Below are positions 46,915 through 54,493 of a stretch of DNA of 64,000 nucleotides, one piece after another. Numbering within the stretch: position 1 is the stretch's first letter; each line of letters opens with the position of its first letter. The stretch is from JAIEPM01 sp964546815 (GTDB lineage Bacteria > Cyanobacteriota > Vampirovibrionia > Obscuribacterales > Obscuribacteraceae), in the NCBI GenBank assembly GCA_964546815.1, contig CAZJLR010000022.1, forward strand, positions 1-64,000. The letters run 5' to 3'. Below the pieces are notes generated by a model. It was not told the origin of the DNA. It saw nothing but the letters and a program-made list of their open reading frames with translations, and did not search any database. A program made the position numbers and the translations under genes.

Positions 46915-47796
46915 CTAAATATGCTTGAGTGTAATGTCGCAGTGCAATACCCCCTTCGGGTTGCGGCATACAACAGTGACGAGTCCCTTAGATTCGCTGC
47001 TAATGCTTTCGTCCTTAATAGGCGCTGAATTTTTCTTCTCTTCAACTTTCTGCATTTTCTCTTCCCTCGACTTTTGTCCATGGGACTGCGCTACGACCGT
47101 GCTTGAGCTTTCGCTGTTGCCTTGCTTTGGGGGGGGGGTATCAACCCTCTTTGTTTTGTTTGGCGTCGCTTTTGGAGGTTCTAGATCCGATGGCGTAACA
47201 TAAGCAACCGATGCGTTATCGGGAAACAAGTCCCGCGAACCAGCAGTATTCATAGCAATCTTGGTAACGTCAGCATGAATAACTTCTTTGCTTTCTTTTC
47301 TTTCGTTGCTTTGTTTGCTAACGTTTTTATGTGCTTTACTTGATTCTAGATATTCATGTGGATTTATGCTGTTTCTTGAAATTATAAGAGAAAGTTTCTC
47401 CGTGCCCGGAGTATTGTCAAATTTCAAAACCGCATCAGGCGGTGGCAACACTATGTCTTTGCCTCGGTGAATTCTGTTGTCTTTGCTTGTTTCGGCAGAA
47501 GGAAAAAGCTGTGCTCTCTGTCCATCACTACCGCTTGTAAGCAAAATATATGCGTATCCATCTATGTTGGGCTTCACGTGAAATCGTATGCGGTCTCCAG
47601 ACTTGAAGGCTGCCTTATGGTTTGTTTGGATTATCTCCTTGCCCCTATGCAATTCTATCCAGTATTGAATCCCTATGTTTAGTTTTGAATTGGGTTGATT
47701 TAACTGCTGGGTGTAGAGGTCGGCCGTTTGTGAGAGTGCAGCACTATTACTGCAAATAAACACCATGGTGGCTAGTGCTAAGACCAAATTTTTCAT
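46915..47796 (-). CDS. Exported DUF4384 domain protein with a C10 tract
   Basis: A 293-residue secreted protein; ATG 47796 with GAGGA upstream (the TTG two codons earlier is less likely). Signal peptide about 1-22; DUF4384 core SGDRIRFHVKPNIDGYAYIL, QLFPSAE, then LPPPDAVLKFDNTPGTEKL. The C-terminal third is charged and disordered and ends VLHCDITLKHI. At residues 220-223 the codons run through ten consecutive C, so slippage could switch the C-terminus off. It lies 115 bp upstream of the next DUF4384 gene. Confidence 0.8.
   Translation of the reverse strand: MKNLVLALATMVFICSNSAALSQTADLYTQQLNQPNSKLNIGIQYWIELHRGKEIIQTNHKAAFKSGDRIRFHVKPNIDGYAYILLTSGSDGQRAQLFPSAETSKDNRIHRGKDIVLPPPDAVLKFDNTPGTEKLSLIISRNSINPHEYLESSKAHKNVSKQSNERKESKEVIHADVTKIAMNTAGSRDLFPDNASVAYVTPSDLEPPKATPNKTKRVDTPPPKQGNSESSSTVVAQSHGQKSREEKMQKVEEKKNSAPIKDESISSESKGLVTVVCRNPKGVLHCDITLKHI
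47130..47139 (-). repeat. Homopolymeric C10 tract inside a DUF4384 gene
   Basis: Ten consecutive G on the + strand (C on the coding strand) encode part of Thr-Pro-Pro-Pro. Homopolymers of this length in coding sequence are typical of phase-variable loci in other bacteria; here the function is inferred. Confidence 0.85.
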
Positions 47797-47839
47797 TCGC
47801 AATCCTCAAGTCAGAACAGTACATCAATCGAAAGGGTCC

Positions 47840-48376
47840 CTATTTTAGCTCACCACTTCGCTCATTGGATATGTTTATCATGCTAGTACTAAAGCCTGCG
47901 TCTTTTTCTCGATAGCTATTTAGAATCAAATTTTTGCGATTTTTCTTTGCCAGGAGCATACATGCCTCAACGCCGGGCTTTTCAGAGCTCAGAGTCTTGC
48001 CTTGCAGTGATATGTCGTCCTGGGAAAATTTACGGACAATCTGCCAGCCCGACGAAGCCAATGTTTGTTCATACCAGCGAGAAATTACTCCCGGTGAATC
48101 CTTTGATTGAATGACTGCTACTGATGAAGGGTTTGAGGCGTCAAATTGAATACATGCGTATTTCTTTTGAATTAGGTTGTTAGTGTAAGTTGGCACAATG
48201 AAACTAGCTGGCGGCGCTGCAGTGTATTTGGGTGGCAAAAGTAACTCGTTCTTTCGTTCATGCAGGCGCTCATTCCCCTCTCTCTTCTCGACTTGAGCTA
48301 AACAGCTGATGTTGATTGAAGCCAGCGATAGAGTCAGCATTAATCCTAAGAAGATGTTTGAGTGAAAGTACTTCAT
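47840..48376 (-). CDS. Small exported protein of unknown function
   Basis: I do not recognise the family. A 178-residue protein with a signal peptide (about 1-27; INISCLAQ may be a lipobox) and a mixed alpha/beta domain containing VISRWYEQTLASSGWQIV, typical of small periplasmic proteins that carry a difference in solvent-exposed strands. It lies 32 bp downstream of a TadG-like gene and 43 bp upstream of a DUF4384 gene, all on the same strand. Confidence 0.6.
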   Translation of the reverse strand: MKYFHSNIFLGLMLTLSLASINISCLAQVEKREGNERLHERKNELLLPPKYTAAPPASFIVPTYTNNLIQKKYACIQFDASNPSSVAVIQSKDSPGVISRWYEQTLASSGWQIVRKFSQDDISLQGKTLSSEKPGVEACMLLAKKNRKNLILNSYREKDAGFSTSMINISNERSGELK

Positions 48377-48408
48377 CTATACCTTTAGTTGATTGAATCA
48401 ACGTGCAA

Positions 48409-49980
48409 TTACCATGGAAAACAAGTACAAGGAATGAACCACAAAATCGCTTTTGTGAATCTAACAACCTTGAGAGTTCCTAGACATCTGTTATATCCGG
48501 TTCCTGGTTGCCAGTAGTAACTGGTTTTACTTTCAGTCACTGTCGGTACATAAGAAAGCTTCAGGGTGGGTCCAAGCGCGCAAAAGTAATCAAAGTATCC
48601 AAAGTTTACGTACCAGTTTGATTTTTCATCAATGAGCTTCATTGTTCCCTCTGGCTGAGCATCAAATGCATTAGGGATGTAGGGTGCTGCCACAAGCTTT
48701 GTTTTGGGTCCAAACGGAGTTCCGTCTTCGCCTTGTCCAACGACATTACAAACAAAGAATTCCTTCCGTTCAGCTGATTGTGAAACTGGACGTAGCTGCA
48801 AAACTTTAGATGAAAATGTAGAGGCATCGTAGTTGGGATTTATTTGTCTTGCGCGTTGTAGCAAGGTATAGTAAGCCTTTCCCTTTTCGTAGGGTGGGGC
48901 AAAAAACATGACATTGTAGAGAAATGGAGATATGTATTCATTCCCAAAATACTGTGTTAGCTTAATCCACCCACAAGGTAAACCATTGGGAAGCACGATT
49001 TTACGGCTAAATGGTTTGAAGCCTGGTGCCTGTTTCTTTTCCCACGATATCAGGTCGCAAAGGCTTATTTCATAAGTTGGCACTTCTACGATGATACGGA
49101 TGAATCCCGATGGAATTGCTGCCTTAAAAGTTTTACCAGGATTGACTTGAGCCCATGACTCCGCAGTTTGAACAAGACCGGCGCTGTCTTTAGCTTTGGC
49201 AACGGCTGAAAATGCATTAGGGGGAAACCATATAGGTGTGAATATGCGATTTTTATCAAACTCAGTCCCGGAGACAAGATTTGGTCTTTGTTCAAAACGA
49301 TATGGAACCTGTAAGTATTCCCTCTCACCTATTTTGTAAGGTTGATAACCAATCAAAAAACTTCTCTGCAAATCTTTTTTGTCTGCTTGTAGGGTAGGGA
49401 TTTTAACGTCATTTCCCAAGTTAAGTGGCAGTTGTCCCTTGCTTATTTCAACGTTGCTCTCTGCACCACGATCCATGAATGACTGAGACCATCCGGATAA
49501 ATCAGATGTATCAAGTTTGCTTCCGATTCCGAGCATACTCAATGGATTTGCGTTGGCAAACTGCGAGTGAAAATCTTTGAGGTTGCTTGGTCTGCGGAGA
49601 TGCATCGTCAATCGGGTGGTGAGTTCTTTTGCGGTATTGTATGCTTTTGTGTCATTGTCTTTTCCTTCGCCCATTTCATGTGCGTTGAGCCCAATCAGAA
49701 ATGCCTTTGCCCAGATGCGATTTATATTTTTCATGGTGGCATGTGTGCCGGCTACATCAGAAAATCTGAGCTCATCAGGCGTCAATAGCGGCACGCTTTT
49801 CTCGTCAGCAACCTTGCGTGCGATATTCAACGTTCCGGCGTCGTTAGCGTTTTTGACTTGGCGAGATCCGCCAAAGAACATCGATAAAGTAAAGAAGCCT
49901 AGTCCAATGATAATTAGGACAAAGGCCAAGACAACAACCAAGGCTGCCGAGCTACCAATCTGATTCTTACTCGTTCTCAC
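48409..49980 (-). CDS. TadG-like membrane-anchored protein
   Basis: A 523-residue protein with one N-terminal membrane helix (SSAALVVVLAFVLIIIGLGFFTL) followed by a large extracytoplasmic region, the layout of TadG/Flp-pilus-associated proteins, whose N-terminal helix inserts like a pseudopilin. The rest has no recognised domain. With the two genes upstream (50136, 50615), which have the same layout, it forms a three-gene TadE/F/G-like set. No Tad ATPase or Flp pilin is in the window, so a pilus role is tentative. Confidence 0.55.
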   Translation of the reverse strand: MRTSKNQIGSSAALVVVLAFVLIIIGLGFFTLSMFFGGSRQVKNANDAGTLNIARKVADEKSVPLLTPDELRFSDVAGTHATMKNINRIWAKAFLIGLNAHEMGEGKDNDTKAYNTAKELTTRLTMHLRRPSNLKDFHSQFANANPLSMLGIGSKLDTSDLSGWSQSFMDRGAESNVEISKGQLPLNLGNDVKIPTLQADKKDLQRSFLIGYQPYKIGEREYLQVPYRFEQRPNLVSGTEFDKNRIFTPIWFPPNAFSAVAKAKDSAGLVQTAESWAQVNPGKTFKAAIPSGFIRIIVEVPTYEISLCDLISWEKKQAPGFKPFSRKIVLPNGLPCGWIKLTQYFGNEYISPFLYNVMFFAPPYEKGKAYYTLLQRARQINPNYDASTFSSKVLQLRPVSQSAERKEFFVCNVVGQGEDGTPFGPKTKLVAAPYIPNAFDAQPEGTMKLIDEKSNWYVNFGYFDYFCALGPTLKLSYVPTVTESKTSYYWQPGTGYNRCLGTLKVVRFTKAILWFIPCTCFPW

Positions 49981-50135
49981 CTTAAAATCGAGTCCTGAAG
50001 TGAAAATACTTTGCTAATTGCTTAAACAATTTTCCAAGGATAGCCTGTCGGGGTTGATGCGGCTAGTGCGAAAACATTGGGCTCACATTAAAAATTACAA
50101 CCAGAGTATTTGCGATGACTGAATATTAGGCAATC

Positions 50136-50609
50136 TTACTTCGAATCTTTGGTTATAGAAACTACTGGCTCTACCACATACCCCGAGTTCAACTCAGTAT
50201 GATCAAAAAACGGAAATGGCGCAGGCAGCCTAAAACCTATCTTTGTAAGCACGGTGACTTGGTCCGGAGTTCTAGAAAACTCAGCCAGCTTTATTTTTGC
50301 TATGCCATTGCTGTGCTGTTGAATGCTTGCCTCTGCTGCGTTCCTGGCAAGTCCTTCAGTTTGCTCATTCGCCGCAGCCCTGGCTGCTAATTTGGCGGCG
50401 TCCGCATTGATGGTTGCGCACAATGCAAGAAAAATTGCATCGATTAGAAAAAGGGCGATTGGGATTAAGATGATTCCACCCAAAACAACCTGGACTATTT
50501 CGGATCCACTTTCGCCCCTCTTAACTGTTGCTAATTTGAATCTTCGATTTCTTAAGTTAGCCATCAACTCGACCTTGATTGTTTTTTTTAGACGAAATTT
50601 TGGGTGCAT
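50136..50609 (-). CDS. TadE-like pseudopilin family protein
   Basis: A 157-residue protein whose membrane helix (GESGSEIVQVVLGGIILIPIALFLIDAIFL) starts with the G/E motif of TadE-like proteins and is followed by a short periplasmic domain. The ATG at 50609 is five bases after the upstream stop; the internal ATG at 50564 (142 residues) is a reasonable alternative. Middle gene of the TadE/G-like set. Confidence 0.6.
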   Translation of the reverse strand: MHPKFRLKKTIKVELMANLRNRRFKLATVKRGESGSEIVQVVLGGIILIPIALFLIDAIFLALCATINADAAKLAARAAANEQTEGLARNAAEASIQQHSNGIAKIKLAEFSRTPDQVTVLTKIGFRLPAPFPFFDHTELNSGYVVEPVVSITKDSK

Positions 50610-50614
50610 TTTTG

Positions 50615-51139
50615 CTAATTCTTTGGAGAGTCGGGGCCAGGAGCATTCTTGTAGTTCTCGACCAAGCTCTCACTCGTGATTTCCACAGGAACGGGGCTAT
50701 TCAGCCCGGGGATCTTCATGCCGAAAAGTGGCACGTTGAGCAACGATCTAATTCTGCAGCTTGTCCTTACAACAACGTAATAGTCTTGAAAGCCATTGGC
50801 GTCTTTCGTGGCTGTCCTATACGATACGTCAGTATCGGGAAGTCCAATTGGATTTACAAACGAACCCAGCCCCCCGTTGCGCCAATGGAAGGGAATTAAA
50901 ACCCTGACAGCTCCTGTCGCACTTTGAGCTTCCTTATACGGCAATAGAGCAGCTTCCCGCACCTGAGAGTTGTTGAGGACTAATACAGCCGCATAGGAAA
51001 ACACAAATGATATCAAGCAAAGTAAGGGGAAAAATAGCCCAAAAAGAAGAACCCATAGTGCCGGACCTAACTCCGCTAAAGAACCTCCCCTATAATTTTG
51101 TCTATTCCGTAATTTTCTTGCTCGACGCATTCCGAGCAT
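50615..51139 (-). CDS. TadE/TadF-like membrane protein
   Basis: A 174-residue protein: basic start MLGMRRARKLRNRQN, then GGSLAELGPALWVLLFGLFF and a second hydrophobic stretch, the TadE-type helix with a conserved Glu, and a periplasmic domain. First gene of the set, 66 bp after the Ser/Thr kinase gene. The function is inferred only from architecture. Confidence 0.55.
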   Translation of the reverse strand: MLGMRRARKLRNRQNYRGGSLAELGPALWVLLFGLFFPLLCLISFVFSYAAVLVLNNSQVREAALLPYKEAQSATGAVRVLIPFHWRNGGLGSFVNPIGLPDTDVSYRTATKDANGFQDYYVVVRTSCRIRSLLNVPLFGMKIPGLNSPVPVEITSESLVENYKNAPGPDSPKN

Positions 51140-51205
51140 CTCCCAGGTAGGCTGTAAACATTCTATATCTGCGTAAACAGCTATAGCAAGGCGGCGAAAG
51201 CTCTA

Positions 51206-52396
51206 TTAGCCGAGGCTCAACTCCTGCAGCATCGCCAGTAACTCGCCGACCGAGGTAAAGCGATTGGCTGGATTCTTTTCCAAACATTTTTGCACTGTTT
51301 TTTCAATTTTGGTGTCGGGAGGAATCTCTGGGCGAACACTATTAAAGCTTGGAGCCGGCTCTTGCAAAACCTTTGCTATTAGTGCAGGGAATTCTTTTGA
51401 AGAAAAAGGCAAGTTCCCTGTGAGGAGCTCGAACATAATCACACCTAACGAATAAATATCGCAGCTCGGACCTGGTTGATTATCGCTAAACAACTCTGGT
51501 GCCATGTATGCAGGCGTACCCATTATCATTCCTGCTAGGGTAAGTCTTTTGCCATCCTGTCCTGGTGTGTGTGCAATGCCGAAATCAACTATTTTTACCC
51601 AATCTGGACGCTCAGAATCTTCGTTGAGTATGATGTTCTCAGGCTTCAAATCGCGGTGCACGATACCCAGTTTGTGTGCCTCTTGAAGCCCACGGCACAA
51701 CTGCATCATTATTCGTAGGGTTTCTTTTGGACCGAGCGCACCTGCTCTCAGCTTTTCTGCAAGGTTCAGTCCTGGTATTTGCTCCATTACAAGGTAAGGT
51801 AATCGTTGTTCGAGAAAACCAAAATCATATACCGAGACGATATTAGGATGATTCAATTTGGCAAGAAGTTTTGCTTCTTGCTCAAATCGTTGAAGCTCTC
51901 CTTTGGTGTATGCTGCCGAACTATGCATGACTTTAATCAATACAGTCCTATCAACGGAGATTTGCTGGGCTTGATATAGCATTGCCATACCGCCCTCTGC
52001 GAAAACGCTATTAATCGAATATTTTCCGTCTAGAATTTGGCCAACCAGGCTGTGTTCTGTCTGTGAGTTTTTTTCAGAATGGACATCTGTTCCCATTTTG
52101 ACCGTGCTACTGCTTGTGGCGATGTTATCTGATGGAATATCGGGTTGATTGTAGTCGTTCCAATTTTGTAGTCGGGCACCGTCTTGCGGGCAAAAATTGA
52201 ATTGAGGAGGAAACTTGTGCAAGCATTCTTTGCACTCTCTTCCGGTGGGGGCAAGTTCTCTTGTTGTAATCGAGGTTATGCTCAGATCCTGGCAAACGAG
52301 CAATTCTGAGCCATCAAAACCGCAGTAGGTCGCGACGGAGTAATAATGAGCTCCGCATTTTGCGCATAACAATTGATCTTGTACTTGGTTTTCCAC
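51206..52396 (-). CDS. Zinc-ribbon Ser/Thr protein kinase (PknB family)
   Basis: A 396-residue eukaryotic-type protein kinase. The N-terminus has two zinc-ribbon-like clusters (C11/C14 and C55/C58/C69), then a linker, then the kinase domain (about 117-390): glycine loop EGGMAMLYQA, Lys155, catalytic HRDLKPEN (Asp249), DFG at 271-273 and GTPAYMAPE. There is no membrane helix, so it is cytoplasmic, unlike most of its neighbours. Substrates are unknown. It lies between the TadE/G-like genes and a zinc-ribbon membrane protein, on the same strand. Confidence 0.93.
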   Translation of the reverse strand: MENQVQDQLLCAKCGAHYYSVATYCGFDGSELLVCQDLSITSITTRELAPTGRECKECLHKFPPQFNFCPQDGARLQNWNDYNQPDIPSDNIATSSSTVKMGTDVHSEKNSQTEHSLVGQILDGKYSINSVFAEGGMAMLYQAQQISVDRTVLIKVMHSSAAYTKGELQRFEQEAKLLAKLNHPNIVSVYDFGFLEQRLPYLVMEQIPGLNLAEKLRAGALGPKETLRIMMQLCRGLQEAHKLGIVHRDLKPENIILNEDSERPDWVKIVDFGIAHTPGQDGKRLTLAGMIMGTPAYMAPELFSDNQPGPSCDIYSLGVIMFELLTGNLPFSSKEFPALIAKVLQEPAPSFNSVRPEIPPDTKIEKTVQKCLEKNPANRFTSVGELLAMLQELSLG

Positions 52397-52495
52397 TTTA
52401 TTTTTGCGCTCGTATGTGTTTTAAATGCGAAGCATTCTATCGACTTGAATCTATAAGACAATTGTCGCGAACTAGTAATCAACCCTCAACAGATG

Positions 52496-53323
52496 TTATT
52501 CCGGAGGCAGTTTAAGTGCTGCCGGAAACCCTAATACACAAGGGTGCCCGGACTCTATCTTCACTGCAGCGAAAAGACTTTTGTAACCTGGCATTTTAAT
52601 GAAGAGTCCATACTCACCATCACTGAGGTCATCAAATATCAGTCTGCCGGTTCCAGGAATTTTTCCAAATGCTGTGGCTTTTCGTTGCGCTTCCTCAACT
52701 GTTACGTCCGCTCCAATCGGAGTGGCGTACACAACTAGAGAGTGCCCCTGCCAAAATTGACGCTCTTGGTTTGGTCTAACAATATAATCATTGCCGAACC
52801 ACCACACTGCTAGTCCCAACGTAATACCAAGCAGGCAGGAAATGCTAAATCCAACAAGAGCGTTTCTATCAACGGGCAGCGCTCTTCGTGACTTCATAAT
52901 TTTGTGCTGATAGCTTTGAGATTCCTTTGGGCTATCTGCTGTCGATGAATTCGGAGCGTTGGACTGCTGCAAATGTGGCACTTTGGGACTGACTGCTGTC
53001 GGCGCGCTCGCGGCATTTGATTGCTGCAGAGAAGAATCGTTTTGGGTGGGCAAATTCCATTGCAGTGTCTTGCGCGTCTCAGTCGTCGCAGAGTCCTGCT
53101 GATTCTTTATGGGGGAGCCACAATTGGAGCAAAACAATGAAACATGTTCATTAGAAAAGTTACAGCTGGAGCATGCTGTTCTGACCGATGAACTGTCTTC
53201 TGCAGGCATTGCCGCCGAGGCATTCCCGTGTTCAACTCCACAGTGCACGCAAAATTTCATTCCGAGAACAACGCCGGTACCACAGTTATGGCAAGTTCCA
53301 GAAAATAGCTCGGTTGAGCTCAC
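52496..53323 (-). CDS. Zinc-ribbon, single-pass membrane protein with PEGA-like domain
   Basis: A 275-residue protein starting at the GTG 53323, which has GGAGG seven bases upstream; the longer frame is not credible. Two zinc ribbons (C11-x2-C14...C25-x2-C28 and C51-x2-C54...C65-x2-C68), a Ser/Gln-rich linker, one membrane helix (about 155-176) and an outer beta domain (about 196-262) with ATPIGADVTVEEAQ...GYKSLFAAVKIESG, similar to PEGA domains. Such proteins often accompany Ser/Thr kinases; the kinase gene lies 99 bp downstream. Confidence 0.65.
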   Translation of the reverse strand: MSSTELFSGTCHNCGTGVVLGMKFCVHCGVEHGNASAAMPAEDSSSVRTACSSCNFSNEHVSLFCSNCGSPIKNQQDSATTETRKTLQWNLPTQNDSSLQQSNAASAPTAVSPKVPHLQQSNAPNSSTADSPKESQSYQHKIMKSRRALPVDRNALVGFSISCLLGITLGLAVWWFGNDYIVRPNQERQFWQGHSLVVYATPIGADVTVEEAQRKATAFGKIPGTGRLIFDDLSDGEYGLFIKMPGYKSLFAAVKIESGHPCVLGFPAALKLPPE

Positions 53324-53622
53324 GTTTTCCCCTCCTAGGAAACAGCATTGCACGAGTATACCAATCAGATGCCCGGAGCAACTAAGTCGCCGTGCCATTT
53401 TCTATTGGATCTTTCGGAATGCCTACCGCGCATATTCAATCGTGGTATGATTTTTTTGACATATATGAATCGGCGTCTCTTTACAAGCTTGCTCCGCCCA
53501 AATCTTGGCGATTGTATTGAACAGATTTTCTGGAGGAGTTCACGAATTGATCGTATGGAAACAGGCTGCGTTTAAAAGTAGGCGCGCTTTAGTTTGACGA
53601 GGCGATTAAATTCGAATTTATT

Positions 53623-54486
53623 ATGGCGATAAAGCCAACTATTCTATTTGCAAGTTTTTGTTCTGTATTTTTGCTTGCCACCGTAGCTGGTGGCTTCGTT
53701 TCCTATCGCAACAGCTCGGATACAAGTGCGATCCCTGCTATTTGTGTTGATTTTCAACCAGGCATCACGTCCGAAAATAGTGAAGCTGCCGGGTTAAAGG
53801 CCAGATTATCGACAGTCCAACAATGCAAGTTTTATGTTGTCAAAGTAGGAGAGAAAAACTGCGATTTGCTATTTCCCCCATCCGCCGAAATTGATTCAAG
53901 CCCGCCGTCATCCAGTGTTAGCATTGACCTGACGCAAGATGTTATCCAGCAAGCTAATTCTGGAGATGCCAAATTAATGATTGTTGCTCTCAAACCAGGT
54001 TTCTCTCTTTTCAAAGCCACTGATCTTGATTTGGAACAGGGATTACAGATAAAGCCGGAAGAGTTAGTTAACTCTGTGGAATCTCTTTACCAAAAAAAGG
54101 CTGCCATTTTCACTCAGCTCAACTTACCCAATCAGATTGTTGCTTATCTGCCTCCGCCACCTCCTCCTCCTCCTCCTCCTTCACCTCGAACGAAAAGCCC
54201 AGCACCGGCCACTTCCGCCACAGCAAGCAAGACTGAATCTCCTGAAACTTCTGGAGCGAAGCAAGACCAAAACGTGCACAGTTTTCCTTCTGCATCAGAC
54301 TCCAAAGGTGGCAATTCCAATCCAATTTCTTCACAATACGGTCCTGTGACAGACTTAAATAGTGCAGAGCCAGAAAAACCGGGCTCGAATCAAAATTCCG
54401 AGTCTGCTAATCCAATTCCGCCGAATCTTACCGATGAAGAGATAAAACAATTGAATAAATATTACGCGGAAAACGGGAGCAACTGA
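53623..54486 (+). CDS. Membrane-anchored proline-rich protein of unknown function
   Basis: A 287-residue protein with an N-terminal membrane helix (about 6-26), a globular part (about 38-160) I do not recognise, a run of ten prolines encoded by a CCT-type trinucleotide repeat (about 54150-54180), and a disordered Ser/Pro/Asn-rich C-terminus ending in a short charged helix. The next gene starts 7 bp downstream, so the two are surely cotranscribed. Confidence 0.6.
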   Translation: MAIKPTILFASFCSVFLLATVAGGFVSYRNSSDTSAIPAICVDFQPGITSENSEAAGLKARLSTVQQCKFYVVKVGEKNCDLLFPPSAEIDSSPPSSSVSIDLTQDVIQQANSGDAKLMIVALKPGFSLFKATDLDLEQGLQIKPEELVNSVESLYQKKAAIFTQLNLPNQIVAYLPPPPPPPPPPSPRTKSPAPATSATASKTESPETSGAKQDQNVHSFPSASDSKGGNSNPISSQYGPVTDLNSAEPEKPGSNQNSESANPIPPNLTDEEIKQLNKYYAENGSN

Positions 54487-54493
54487 GCGGCGC

